Origin: JBBSAT01 sp044223665
GTDB lineage: Bacteria > Myxococcota_A > Polyangia > Polyangiales > Sandaracinaceae
DNA length: 64,000 nucleotides
Direction of reading: 5' to 3'
Assembly: GCA_044223665.1 (NCBI GenBank)
Contig: JBGALT010000009.1
Coordinates: 32,289 to 96,288 of the forward strand
Shown: one piece after another, positions 49,638-60,876 of the stretch
Position numbering within the stretch: position 1 is the first letter of the stretch
How the letters are laid out: each line of letters starts with the position of its first letter
Program-made: the position numbers and the translations under genes
The notes under the pieces: model-generated
The model's input: the letters and a program-made list of their open reading frames with translations, nothing else
Databases searched by the model: none
Told to the model about the DNA's origin: nothing

Positions 49638-51988
49638 CAGCGCTCCCGTGCGCGCGCCTTCTTCTTTCCCCGAGTCGTGGACCGTGGCGAGCGATGCCGC
49701 GGTGCCGGGGCCCGAGAAGACCGCTTCTTCCCGCCGCCGTCATGCTCCTCCGCCGACGTCGACAGGGCAGGACATCCTACGATCTCTCGCCGCTCGATCG
49801 AAACCTCTTCGATCCGCACGAGGATCGCGTCGCCGAGCGAGAACGTGCGCTTGGTCTTGGCTCCCACGAGCCGGACGCCGAGGCGATCGAGCTCGAATCG
49901 ATCGCCGGAGATCTTCTCGACCGGGATCTTGATCTCGACGAAGGGCGAGTCCGCGAGGACGAAGAGCGTCGACTCCGAGACGCCGGAGACACGGCACGGG
50001 AAGACGTCTCCCACGCGGTCCTTCATCAAGATCGAGCGGTGGATGGCCACCGCCTCGCGCTCGATGGTCATCGCACGGCGCTCGGCGCGGCTGGCGGCGA
50101 CGGCGATCGGCACGAGGTCGCGCGCGAGCTTCTCCTTGTCCGCCGGAGCGCGGCCCTCGAGGGGCTCGTGACGCGCGAGGTGACGAACCGTGCGGTGCAC
50201 CACGAGGTCGGGATAGCGACGGATGGGCGAGGTGAAGTGGAGGTAGTGCCGCGCGGCGAGGGCGTAGTGGCCGAGGTTCTTCACCCCGTAGGTCGCCTGC
50301 TGCATCGCCCGGAGCGCGAGGTAGCCGAGCGGCTGCTCGAGCGGCGTCCCGGCGATCGAGCGCAGCAGCTCCGCGAGGCGCCCGGGGTGCGACTCGGCGC
50401 CCTCCTCGAGCGGCTTGCCGAACGCCTCGGCGACCGTGGCGAGCTCGGCGAGCTTGCCGGCGTCGGGCTGTCCGTGGACGCGGTAGAGCGTGGGAATCCC
50501 GCGCGCGGAGAGGTCCGCGGCGACCGTCTCGTTCGCGAGGAGCATGAGGTCCTCGACGACCTCGTAGGCGCGCTTGACGCCGGGCGCGCCCTTCTGGCGC
50601 ACGACGTCGACCGGCTCGCCCCGCTCGTCGAGCTTCACCCGCGGCTCGGGCAGCTCGAACCCGAGCGCACCGCGCTTCTCGCGACGACGGCGCAGGAGCG
50701 CGCTGATCTCCGCGAGCAGCTCCAGCAAGGGCAGGTGCTCGCGCGTCTCGGCGTCGGCGTCCCCCTCGACCCAGCCCAGGGCGCGCGCGACGCGCGTGTA
50801 CGTCAGCCGCGCCGGCGACCGCATGCGGCCTTCCGCCACGCGATGGTGCTCGACCGAGCCGTCGCTGCGCAGCGTGACGACGATGGCGAGCGTCGGGCGC
50901 TCGACGCCCGGCAGGAGTGACGCGAGGTTCGAGCTCAGCTCGGGCGGGAGCATCGGGATGGCTCGATCCGGCAGGTAGATGCTGCAGCCGCGTGCGATCG
51001 CCTCGCGATCGATGGCGCTGCCGGCTCGGACGTAGTGCGAGACGTCGGCGATCGCGATCACCACGCGGTACCGATCGCCGACGCGCTCGGCCCAGACGGC
51101 GTCGTCGTGATCGCGGGCATCGTCGGGATCGATCGTGCAGAGCGCGAGCTCGCGCAGGTCCTCGCGTGCCTCGAGCTCGCGCGTCGAGACGTCGGCGGGA
51201 AAAGCGAGCGCCTCTTCGACCACCGCCGGTGGGAAGGGCTCGCTCACGCCCTCGCGGAGCAGGACCTTCTCGATCTCGCCCGCAGCCGTCCCGCGCGGAG
51301 GCAGCGCGCGCAGGACGCGCGCCGTGATGGGCTCTCCCGGCGCGCCCGGGAACTCGACGATCTGGGCGACGACGTCCTGGCCGACGCGGGTCTCGAGCGG
51401 CAAGGGCTCGAGGATCTGGACGCTCTCGGGCAAGCGGAGGTCTCCGGGCTCGAGCACGAAGCCACGGCGCCCGCGCATCAGCCGGCCACCGATGCGGAGC
51501 AGGCCCCGCTCGAGCACGCGCGCGACCCGTCCCTCGCGCCCCTTCTCGCTCGGCCGCACGTCGAGCTCGACGCGGTCGCCGTGCAGCGCGCCGCCGAGCA
51601 GCGTGGGCGCGACGAACACGTCGGCGCCACCGTCGTCGGCCGTCACGAACCCGAAGCCGCGCGTCGTCATCGTCAGCCAGCCGGCCAGGCGCCCCGACTC
51701 CGGCACGGTGCGGTCGATCGGCCGCTTCTTGCGGGTGGACGTGACCGCAGGCGGCGCCGGCGCGGCCCTGGGCTTGGGCCGATCGGCCTTGAAGCGGTTG
51801 CCAGGCAGCTCCTTGGCGAAGCCGAGCTCGACGAGGTGCTCGAGGGCGGCGCGCACGTCGGCCTTCGCGCTCTTCGGGGCACCGAGGCCCTGGACGACCT
51901 CCATGAGATGGAGCGAGCGTCCGCCGGCGGCACGGAGCGCCGCGAGCACCTGGTTCTGTCGCACGTGCGAGCTGCTTTCGTTCTTCAT
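49637..51988 (-). CDS. rnr: Ribonuclease R
   Basis: The 783-residue protein is a 3'-5' exoribonuclease of the RNB family. An N-terminal winged helix (QNQVLAALRAAGGRSLHLMEVV) is followed by cold-shock-type OB folds (LTMTTRGFGFVTADDGGADV), the RNB catalytic core with the Asp cluster TIDPDDARDHDDAV near residue 285, the HFTSPIRRYPDLVVHR motif near 610, and an S1-type domain near 675-740. The Lys/Arg-rich tail is typical of RNase R. The ATG at 51988 overlaps the stop of the upstream propeller gene (ATGA). It degrades structured RNA and helps in rRNA quality control. Confidence 0.96.
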   Translation of the reverse strand: MKNESSSHVRQNQVLAALRAAGGRSLHLMEVVQGLGAPKSAKADVRAALEHLVELGFAKELPGNRFKADRPKPRAAPAPPAVTSTRKKRPIDRTVPESGRLAGWLTMTTRGFGFVTADDGGADVFVAPTLLGGALHGDRVELDVRPSEKGREGRVARVLERGLLRIGGRLMRGRRGFVLEPGDLRLPESVQILEPLPLETRVGQDVVAQIVEFPGAPGEPITARVLRALPPRGTAAGEIEKVLLREGVSEPFPPAVVEEALAFPADVSTRELEAREDLRELALCTIDPDDARDHDDAVWAERVGDRYRVVIAIADVSHYVRAGSAIDREAIARGCSIYLPDRAIPMLPPELSSNLASLLPGVERPTLAIVVTLRSDGSVEHHRVAEGRMRSPARLTYTRVARALGWVEGDADAETREHLPLLELLAEISALLRRRREKRGALGFELPEPRVKLDERGEPVDVVRQKGAPGVKRAYEVVEDLMLLANETVAADLSARGIPTLYRVHGQPDAGKLAELATVAEAFGKPLEEGAESHPGRLAELLRSIAGTPLEQPLGYLALRAMQQATYGVKNLGHYALAARHYLHFTSPIRRYPDLVVHRTVRHLARHEPLEGRAPADKEKLARDLVPIAVAASRAERRAMTIEREAVAIHRSILMKDRVGDVFPCRVSGVSESTLFVLADSPFVEIKIPVEKISGDRFELDRLGVRLVGAKTKRTFSLGDAILVRIEEVSIERREIVGCPALSTSAEEHDGGGKKRSSRAPAPRHRSPRSTTRGKKKARARER

Positions 51989-53331
51989 CGAAGGGCGTAC
52001 ACGCCGCCGTCGTCGACGCCGACGATCAGCGTCCCGTCGGGCGCGATCGCGCAGGTGGAGTCGACGTCGCGACCGAGGCCGTGGCGGTAGATCTGCGTGC
52101 CGTCGGGCGCGAGCACGTAGACGAAGTCGTCCTGCGAGCCGACGTAGAAGCGGCCCTCGGCGTCCACGCGCGCCGAGCTCCGCACGCGGCCGCTCGTCGC
52201 GACGCGGAAGCGCACTTCGCCGGCGGGCGAGATGCCGTAGATGCGGCGGTCGTCGCTGCCGACGACGATCGTCCCGTCGAGCCCGATGGCGGGCGTGGCC
52301 CGCACGTCCCCCTCGGTGGTCACCTGCCAGACGAGCTGGCCGTTCGCGTCCAGGGCGGTGACGTGGCTGAGGTCGTCGCCGATCACGACGTGCCCGTCGT
52401 CGGTGATCGTGGGGCTCGAGTCGGTGCTCCCGCCGAGCGCGTGCTCCCAGGCGACCTCGCCCGTCGCAGCGCGCACCGCGGTGACGCGCCCCTCGGGCGT
52501 CGCGAAGATCACCAGGCCCGCCGGATGGATCGCGGGGCTCGTGCGCACGGGGCTCGGGGACACGACGTGCCAGCGATCGGCGCCGCGCGCCGCGTCCAGC
52601 GCATGGAGGCCGTCGGCGGTCACGTAGATGGTGCCGTCCTCTCCGATCGCCGCGCTCGCGTCGACCGGCGCGCCGAGCTCGCGACGCCAGCGCACCTGAC
52701 CGGCCGGCGTGAGCGAGACGATCGAGCCGTCGTGGTTGCCGACGATCACGTGGCCTTCGCGATCGAGGGCCGCGGTCGCGTAGAAGCGGTCGCCACCGGT
52801 GTAGCGGAAGCGCAGCGTGCCCGCCGAGGTCAGCGCGACGAGCGTACGGTCGGTCGAGCCGACGTAGATGGTCCCGTCGGGCGCGACGATGGGTGAGGCG
52901 TAGACGCGCGCCCCGGTCCGGTAGACCCAGCGCTCGGAGGGGTCGCTCCCCGGGCCCCGGGCGGCCGCGCGGCCCGTGTGGCGCGGGCCTCCCATGAACG
53001 ACGGGCGCTCGTCGATCGCCGCCGCGACCGGGGAGACCGAGGCGTCCGCCGGCGCGGGCGCGAGCGCTCCGGCGTCGGCGGGCGCGGCCGCGAGCGGGGC
53101 GTCGATGCCCGCGTCGAGCTCCGTCGAGCCGCCCGAGGTGCCGTGGTGGGCGCTCGCTTGCTCGAGCTCGGCCCGCACCTCTGGCTCGAAGCGGCACCGG
53201 CCCTCGAGGCAGATGCGATCGCCGCGGCACTCGACGTCGCTCATGCACGGGCCCCGCGGCTCGGGGCCGCTTCCGCAGCCGAGCGCCAGCGCCACGAGCG
53301 CCGCGGCGGACAGAGAGGAGCGAGCGGACAT
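51985..53331 (-). CDS. PQQ-type beta-propeller lipoprotein
   Basis: The 448-residue protein begins at ATG 53331 and has a lipoprotein signal ending ALALGC, then a small Cys-rich head (CMSDVECRGDRICLEGRC) and a Pro/Ala/Asp-rich linker. From about residue 135 it has repeated propeller strands, such as SPIVAPDGTIYVGSTDRTL and TAALDREGHVIVGNHDGSI, like the PQQ repeats of BamB. About seven blades can be made out, so a complete ring is likely. It should be on the outer membrane. It is the first gene of a three-gene overlapping run with rnr and deoA, an odd partnership. Confidence 0.87.
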   Translation of the reverse strand: MSARSSLSAAALVALALGCGSGPEPRGPCMSDVECRGDRICLEGRCRFEPEVRAELEQASAHHGTSGGSTELDAGIDAPLAAAPADAGALAPAPADASVSPVAAAIDERPSFMGGPRHTGRAAARGPGSDPSERWVYRTGARVYASPIVAPDGTIYVGSTDRTLVALTSAGTLRFRYTGGDRFYATAALDREGHVIVGNHDGSIVSLTPAGQVRWRRELGAPVDASAAIGEDGTIYVTADGLHALDAARGADRWHVVSPSPVRTSPAIHPAGLVIFATPEGRVTAVRAATGEVAWEHALGGSTDSSPTITDDGHVVIGDDLSHVTALDANGQLVWQVTTEGDVRATPAIGLDGTIVVGSDDRRIYGISPAGEVRFRVATSGRVRSSARVDAEGRFYVGSQDDFVYVLAPDGTQIYRHGLGRDVDSTCAIAPDGTLIVGVDDGGVYALR

Positions 53332-53478
53332 CGAGCCGGTCCTATCAGGTCTGGGGCCCGGCGTCACCGCGGCCGAGGCGTCGGGCGCGCGTGCTCGCCT
53401 TCGATCTCTCCGGCGCTCCCACCCCGGCCGCTGGGGGCGCTTTACAGCCCGCGCCGGCCCCTGCGACAGTCGCGCTCG

Positions 53479-55722
53479 TTGCTCGCGCTCTACTCGATCA
53501 CGATCCTCGCGAGCGCCTTCCTGCTCTTCGGCGTGCAGCCCATCGCCGGTCGGATGCTGCTCCCGGTGCTCGGCGGCGTCCCCGGCGCATGGACCGCGTG
53601 CCTGCTCTTCTTCCAGACCGCGCTCCTGCTCGGGTACGGATGGGGCGAGGCGCTCTCGCGAGTCCGGAGCGTCAGAGCGCGCATCGGGCTGCACCTCGGG
53701 CTCGTGCTCGTGCCGCTCGCGTTGCTCCCGCCGGTCCCTCCCGACGAGGCCTCGCTCGGGATCTCGCCCGCGCACTCGCCGACGCTCTTCGCGCTCGCGT
53801 TCCTCGCGCGCTCGGTGGGCCTGCCCTTCTTCGCGCTCTCCACGACGGCGCCCATGCTCCAGAGCTGGCTCGCGCGCACCGATCACCCCGCGAGCGAGCG
53901 CCCCTACTTCCTCTACGCGGCGAGCAACGTCGGCTCGCTGGGCTCGCTGCTCGCCTATCCCTTCGTCGTCGAGCCCCTGCTCGGGCTCTCGTCGCAGCGC
54001 GCGGCGTTCGGCATCGGGTACGCGCTGCTCGTCGTGCTCGTCGCCGCCTGCGGGGCGCTCACCGCGCGCCGGCCCAAGCCCCCGCCGCCGGCCGACGCGC
54101 ACACGGCGCGCCCGACCCGCCGCCAGCGCGCGAGCTGGGTCGTGCTCGCCCTCGTGCCCGCGATGCTGCTCTCGAGCGTGACGACCTATCTCTCGCTGGA
54201 GATCGCGCCGATCCCCTTGCTCTGGGTGCTCCCGCTCGCCGCGTACCTGGCGACGTTCGTCGTCGCCTTCCGCGGAGGCGGCACCGAGATGCCGTGGTGG
54301 GTCTCGCGGATCGCGCGCCTGCTCGGCGTCGTCTTGGTCGTGCTCACGCTCGTGCACGCCAACAGCTGGCTCCTCTTGCAGGCGCTCTTGCACCTCGGGT
54401 TCTTCGTGCTCGCGGCGCTCGTCGCGCACGGCCGCCTGGCCAAGCTCGCTCCGGCCGCCGACCACCTCACCGAGTTCTACGTGTGGACCGCGGTGGGCGG
54501 GGCGCTCGGCACGTTCTTGACGAGCGTGGTGGCGACGCACTTGTTCCCGGATCTCTGGGAGTACCCGATCGCGATCGCCGCTGGCTGCGCCGTGACCGCG
54601 CCCGGGCTCTCGCCGTCGGATGCGAAGACGAGCGACCCTGCCGACGTCGATCGCACGCCGACGCGACGGGACGCCGTGTGGGCCGGCATCGTGCTCGCCC
54701 TCGGGGCCGTGCTCGTGCTCGGCGGCTCCTTGCTCGGCGTGGGCGATCAGCCCTACGCCGTCGTGCTCGTGTTCGGCCCCCTCGCCGTCGTGGCTTACAG
54801 CACCAGCATGCGGCCGACGCGCTACGGCCTCGCGCTCGCGGCGATGGTGCTCGTGGGCACCCTCTACAGCGAGCAAGGCGCCACGCTGCTCGATCGTCGG
54901 CGCGGCTTCTTCGGGATTCTCCGCGTGGTCGAGGATCGCACGCACGCGTTCCGCTACCTGCTCCACGGCAGCACGCTGCACGGATCGCAGGCGATCGCCG
55001 AGCGCGAGCGCTGCGAGCCCGTCTCGTACTACACGCGCACGGGGCCGCTCGGCCGCATCCTGTCGGCGCGGCGTGAGAGCGCCGGCGGTGGCGATGCGGC
55101 GCTCGTCGGCCTCGGGACCGGCGCGCTCGGCTGCTACGCGGCGCCGGGCGAGCACTGGCGCTTCTTCGAGATCAACCAGGACGTGGTGGACGTCGCCGAG
55201 AGCCCGGAGCTGTTCACGTTCCTGCACAACGCGCGGGCGTCCGGGGCCGACGTGACGGTCGAGGTCGCCGACGGCCGCCTCGGCGTCGCGGCCCTCCCGC
55301 CCGGATCGAGCGCGCTGGTCATCCTCGACGCGTTCAACTCGGACTCGGTGCCGATCCACCTGCTCACGCGCGAGGCCGTCGACGTCTACCTCCGCGCGCT
55401 CGAGCCCGGCGGATGGCTCGTGCTCCACTGCTCGAACCGCACGCTCGACCTGACGCGGGTCGTCGCCGCCATCGCCGAGGCGGGCGGGCTCTCGGCCGTG
55501 GTGAACCCCGACGCCTCGGAGATCGCCGCGCAGATCGCCGCCCAGCGAGATCAGGCGGGGATCCCGGGCGCGAGCGGGGCGCCGACCTGGATCGTGATCG
55601 CACGGAGCGAGGCCGAGCTCGACGCGCTGCGCGCCCGCGGGTTCGTGGACCTGCCGGGTCCGCGCGGTGCATCGCCGTGGACCGACGAGCGCGCGAGCCT
55701 GTTCGAGGTGATCCGACGCTGA
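53479..55722 (+). CDS. Membrane protein fused to a spermidine-synthase-like domain
   Basis: About 747 residues from the proposed TTG at 53479. The first ~500 residues hold roughly 14 hydrophobic segments in transporter-like order (ITILASAFLLFGVQPIAGRM, FFALSTTAPMLQSWLAR, YFLYAASNVGSLGSLLAYPF). The last 250 resemble a spermidine synthase / SAM-dependent fold: AALVGLGTGALGCYA for nucleotide binding, WRFFEINQDVVDVAE, and SSALVILDAFNSDSVP. This MFS/spermidine-synthase fusion type is widespread in bacteria with unclear function. The start is uncertain: no ATG or GTG was found close by, and the frame is open upstream to 52978. Confidence 0.82.
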   Translation: MLALYSITILASAFLLFGVQPIAGRMLLPVLGGVPGAWTACLLFFQTALLLGYGWGEALSRVRSVRARIGLHLGLVLVPLALLPPVPPDEASLGISPAHSPTLFALAFLARSVGLPFFALSTTAPMLQSWLARTDHPASERPYFLYAASNVGSLGSLLAYPFVVEPLLGLSSQRAAFGIGYALLVVLVAACGALTARRPKPPPPADAHTARPTRRQRASWVVLALVPAMLLSSVTTYLSLEIAPIPLLWVLPLAAYLATFVVAFRGGGTEMPWWVSRIARLLGVVLVVLTLVHANSWLLLQALLHLGFFVLAALVAHGRLAKLAPAADHLTEFYVWTAVGGALGTFLTSVVATHLFPDLWEYPIAIAAGCAVTAPGLSPSDAKTSDPADVDRTPTRRDAVWAGIVLALGAVLVLGGSLLGVGDQPYAVVLVFGPLAVVAYSTSMRPTRYGLALAAMVLVGTLYSEQGATLLDRRRGFFGILRVVEDRTHAFRYLLHGSTLHGSQAIAERERCEPVSYYTRTGPLGRILSARRESAGGGDAALVGLGTGALGCYAAPGEHWRFFEINQDVVDVAESPELFTFLHNARASGADVTVEVADGRLGVAALPPGSSALVILDAFNSDSVPIHLLTREAVDVYLRALEPGGWLVLHCSNRTLDLTRVVAAIAEAGGLSAVVNPDASEIAAQIAAQRDQAGIPGASGAPTWIVIARSEAELDALRARGFVDLPGPRGASPWTDERASLFEVIRR

Positions 55723-55745
55723 AGCGCCGGCTGCGCGCCGCGGGG

Positions 55746-57437
<1,692 letters not shown>

Positions 57438-57615
57438 GAATGCGATGCCTCTCGGCGCCGGGCGCCCGAGCGTCCCGGAAGACGGCGCGATCGGCGCCGA
57501 AACGTGAGAGCACGGTATCAGTGGCGTTCTTGGGGGTCAAACCACGGATGGGGACCGCGCACGGGGAGAAATCCGCGAAGTGCCGCGGAGTTGCGGACGC
57601 CCGGGGCCCTCGTAC

Positions 57616-57621
57616 TACGCT
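57616..57621 (+). promoter_or_regulatory. TACGCT -10-like hexamer, leaderless-type
   Basis: Ends 8 nt before the GTG start of mutL at 57630. Confidence 0.45.
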
Positions 57622-57629
57622 GCCGCGCC

Positions 57630-59402
57630 GTGTCCGGCGTCATCCACGTCCTGCCCGACGACCTCGTCGACCAGATCGCCGCCGGCGAGGTGGTCGAGCG
57701 GCCGGCCAGCGTCGTGAAGGAGCTCGTCGAGAACGCGATCGACGCCGGCGCCAGACGCATCCAGATCGACCTGGAGGGCGGCGGGATCGGCCTCTTGCGG
57801 GTCGCCGACGACGGGGTGGGCATGACCCCCGACGACGCGGCGCTCGCGGTGCAGCGCCACGCGACGAGCAAGGTGCGATCGCGCGACGACCTGTTCCGCA
57901 TCGGAACGCTGGGCTTCCGTGGCGAGGCGCTGCCCTCGATCGCCAGCGTCTCGCGCTTCTCGCTCTCGACGCGCACCAAGGACGCGCTCGCCGCGACCGA
58001 GGTCCGCATCGACGGCGGAGGACCCAAGACGGTGCAGGACGCGGCGCGGGCCCCTGGCACCACCGTGACGGCGCTCGACCTCTTCTACAACGTCCCCGCG
58101 CGACGGAAGTTCCTCAAGGCGGCCGCGACCGAGGCGACGCACGTGGCCGACGTCGTGCTGCGCGCGGCGCTCTCGGATCCCGGGCTGCACCTCGTGCTCA
58201 CGCGTGACGGTCGTCGTGCGCGCGATCTCGCGCCGGCCCGCGACCTCGCCCAGCGCGCGCGGATGCTCTTCCCCGACGACAAGCTCTCCGAGATCACGGG
58301 CGAGCGGGACGGCGTGCGCGTGCTGGCGATGCTCGGCCCGCCCGAGCGCGCCCGCAGCGGCGCCACCGGCCTGCACACCTTCGTCAACAAGCGACCGGTC
58401 CGCGATCGCGCCATCGCGCGGGCGGTCGCGTTCGCGTACGGCAGCGTGATCCCTCCGGGGCGCTACCCGGTGGGCGTCGTGTGGATCGAGCTCGATCCCG
58501 AGCGAGTCGACGTCAACGTGCACCCGCAGAAGGCCGAGGTGCGCTTCGACGACGCGCGGCGCGTGCTCGACGCCGTGACGCGGGCGCTCGCGGGCGGCCT
58601 GGGGACCTCGCCCTTCCGCGCGGTCTCCGGCGCGCCGGCACCGAGCGAAGCGATGCGGAGCGCGGACTTCTGGAGCGAGCGCCTGGCCGGCAGCGGCGTG
58701 CTCGGCGGCGGCGCGCGCGAGGCCGCATCCCCTGCTCCCTACGAGATCCCGACCGCCGCCACGCCGCGCGAGCCTTCGGCGCCCGAGCTCGTCCGCGACG
58801 CCCCTGCGCTCGTCCCTCGCAGCACGTTCGGCAGCCTGCGGGTGCTGGGACAAGCCCAGCGCTGCTACCTCGTGTGCGAGGGCGAGAGCGGCCTCGTCGT
58901 CGTCGACCAGCACGCCGCCGACGAGCGCGTGCGCTTCCACCGCCTGCGGGCCGCCTACGACGCGCGGGCCGTCGCGATCCAGCAGCTCCTGCTTCCCGAG
59001 CGGGTCGAGCTGACGGCGAGCGAGGTCGAGATCGTGACCTCGGAGCGCGGCACGCTCGCCGAGCTCGGGCTCGACGTCGCCGTCCTGGGCGAGACGACGG
59101 TGGCGGTGCGCGGCGTGCCGGGCCTCTTGCGGCGCGCCTCGGCCGAGCGCCTGCTGCGCGACGTCGTCGCCGAGCTCGGCCGCACCGGTTCGCGCGCCTT
59201 CGGAGACGCGATCGACACCGCCCTCGCCACGATGGCCTGTCACGGCGCGATCCGCGCCGGCGACGCGCTCTCGCCGAGCGAGCAGAGCGAGCTGCTGCGC
59301 GCGCTCGATCAGGTCGACGACTTCCAGGGCCACTGCCCGCACGGTCGGCCGATCCTGCTCAAGATCGCGTTCAGCGAGCTCGCGCGCAAGGTCGGCCGTT
59401 GA
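57630..59402 (+). CDS. mutL: DNA mismatch repair protein MutL
   Basis: The 590-residue protein has the GHKL ATPase core of MutL: EVVERPASVVKELVENAIDA near residue 25, DDGVGM near 60, TLGFRGEALPSIAS near 95 and FVNKRPVRDR near 255. A linker follows from about 335 to 395. In the C-terminal domain the endonuclease motif DQHA(X)2E(X)4E reads DQHAADERVRFH, starting at Asp426, so the last Glu is replaced by His437. The later ACHGAIRAG and CPHGRP motifs are present. The start is GTG 57630, without a Shine-Dalgarno. miaA follows after 10 nt. Confidence 0.95.
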   Translation: MSGVIHVLPDDLVDQIAAGEVVERPASVVKELVENAIDAGARRIQIDLEGGGIGLLRVADDGVGMTPDDAALAVQRHATSKVRSRDDLFRIGTLGFRGEALPSIASVSRFSLSTRTKDALAATEVRIDGGGPKTVQDAARAPGTTVTALDLFYNVPARRKFLKAAATEATHVADVVLRAALSDPGLHLVLTRDGRRARDLAPARDLAQRARMLFPDDKLSEITGERDGVRVLAMLGPPERARSGATGLHTFVNKRPVRDRAIARAVAFAYGSVIPPGRYPVGVVWIELDPERVDVNVHPQKAEVRFDDARRVLDAVTRALAGGLGTSPFRAVSGAPAPSEAMRSADFWSERLAGSGVLGGGAREAASPAPYEIPTAATPREPSAPELVRDAPALVPRSTFGSLRVLGQAQRCYLVCEGESGLVVVDQHAADERVRFHRLRAAYDARAVAIQQLLLPERVELTASEVEIVTSERGTLAELGLDVAVLGETTVAVRGVPGLLRRASAERLLRDVVAELGRTGSRAFGDAIDTALATMACHGAIRAGDALSPSEQSELLRALDQVDDFQGHCPHGRPILLKIAFSELARKVGR

Positions 59403-59412
59403 GAGGCGCGCC

Positions 59413-60345
59413 GTGAGCGAGCCGCGCGCGCCCATCGTGGTGATCAGCGGCCCGACGGCGAGCGGCAAGACCGACGTCGCGCTCGCGCTCGCCCGCGCCG
59501 AGGGCGGCGAGCTCGTCGGCGCCGACAGCGTGCAGGTGTACCGCGGCTTCGACGTCGGCTCGGCCAAGCCCACGAAGGAGGAGCTCGGCGGGATCGCGCA
59601 CCACCTGATCGACGTCGTCGATCCGGACGAGCCGATCGATGCCGCTCGCTACGCCGAGCTCGCCGATCGCGCGATCGCCGAGATCGCCGCGCGCGGCAAG
59701 CTGCCGATCGCGGTCGGCGGCACCGGGCTCTGGCTGCGCGCGCTCCTGCGCGGCCTCGTCGTGCTGCCGCCGCCCGACCCGGCCATCCGCGGCGCGCTCG
59801 AAGAAGAGGTGCGCACGCTCGGCGCGCCGGCCCTCCACGCGCGCCTGACGGCGATCGATCCGAAGGCGAGCGCAGCGATCCACCCCAACGACGCGCTCCG
59901 CATCGTGCGCGCGCTCGAGATCCACACGCAGACCGGCGAGCCGATCGGCGAGCTGCGCGCCCGCCACGCGCTCGGCGCGCCCCGCTACGACGCGCTCGTC
60001 GTCTTGCTCGATCGCCCGCGCCCGGAGATGGACGCGCGCATGCTCGCGCGCACCGACGCGATGCTCGCCCGCGGCCTCGTCGACGAGGTGCGCACCCTCG
60101 TCGCGCGCTGGGGCCGCGAGGTGCGCGGTCTCGATTCCGTCGGCTACGCGGAGGTGCGCGCGATGCTCGAGGGATCGCTCCCCGAGGCCGAGCTCGCCCC
60201 GTCCATCACGCGCGCCACGCGCATCTACGCTCGCCGCCAGCGCACGTGGTGGGGCCACGACGAGACGGCGACGCGCCTCTCGGACGCGAGCCGCTTCGGC
60301 GAGGTGCCCGCGCTCGTCGCGCGGTGGCGCGAGCGGGCACGCTGA
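59413..60345 (+). CDS. miaA: tRNA dimethylallyltransferase
   Basis: The 310-residue protein matches MiaA, which adds a dimethylallyl group to A37 of tRNAs reading UNN codons. The P-loop GPTASGKT is near residue 14, then DSVQVYRGFDVGSAKPT, LIDVVDPDEP and the VGGTGLWLRALLRGL motif near 100. A C-terminal RATRIYARRQRTWW segment is typical. The start is GTG 59413, 10 nt after the mutL stop, so the two are probably cotranscribed, a common arrangement in bacteria. Confidence 0.96.
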   Translation: MSEPRAPIVVISGPTASGKTDVALALARAEGGELVGADSVQVYRGFDVGSAKPTKEELGGIAHHLIDVVDPDEPIDAARYAELADRAIAEIAARGKLPIAVGGTGLWLRALLRGLVVLPPPDPAIRGALEEEVRTLGAPALHARLTAIDPKASAAIHPNDALRIVRALEIHTQTGEPIGELRARHALGAPRYDALVVLLDRPRPEMDARMLARTDAMLARGLVDEVRTLVARWGREVRGLDSVGYAEVRAMLEGSLPEAELAPSITRATRIYARRQRTWWGHDETATRLSDASRFGEVPALVARWRERAR

Positions 60346-60403
60346 CGCCCCGCACGGACGTGAGGCGTACCCGCGCGCGACGGCGCGGAACGACGGCTCG
60401 CAT

Positions 60404-60874
60404 CTACTCTTCGTCGCTCTCCGGGAGCCGATCGATCTCCGCCCACAGCGCGTCGAGATCGATCACGAGCCCCTCGCAGCCCGGCACCGCGTGCGCGCCG
60501 TCGGCGGCCGCGAGCAGCACCACCGCGGGCCCCTCGACCGAGAGCTGCCTCACCTCGAGCGTGCGGGCCGGTGGATCGACGAGCCAGTAGTGCTCGACGC
60601 CGAACGAGGCGTACTCGCGGAGCTTGTCGATGGTGTCGCGCCGCACGTCGCGCGGCCGCGGCGAGAGGATCTCGACGACCGCGCTCGGCGGCCGCCGCGT
60701 CGCGCCCGCGCTCCGGCCCGGCAGCGCTCTCCCGGGAAGATACAGCGATGCGTCCGCCTTCCGCCCACGCGTCTCGCGCACGACGAGCTTGAGCTCGGGC
60801 CCGAACGCCATGCCGCCTCGGGGCGCCGCCCACTGGCTCAGCCAGCCGAGCAGGGTCGCCTCGGTGAAGTCGCT
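60404..60874 (-). pseudogene. Uma2/DUF820-family nuclease-like gene lacking its 5' end
   Basis: The recognisable part, SDFTEATLLGWLSQWAAPRG to the stop, is about 157 residues and matches Uma2-type (DUF820) proteins: FGPELKLVVRETRGRKADAS, SAVVEILSPRPRDVRRDTIDKL and EYASFGVEHYWLVDPPA. These are PD-(D/E)XK-fold nuclease-like proteins. The usual first ~30-40 residues and start region are missing, because the coding sequence runs straight into the CRISPR repeats at 60877. The frame stays open to 60988 across repeat and spacer, but that part is an accident of sequence. It is probably a truncated, inactive gene. Confidence 0.75.
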
Positions 60875-60876
60875 CC

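Noticed and set aside
52978..53478. Extension of the spermidine-synthase-like protein upstream of 53479
   Set aside because: The open frame overlaps the propeller lipoprotein's signal region on the other strand and gives Arg/Gly-rich residues without similarity; the hydrophobic transporter-like part starts only near 53480.
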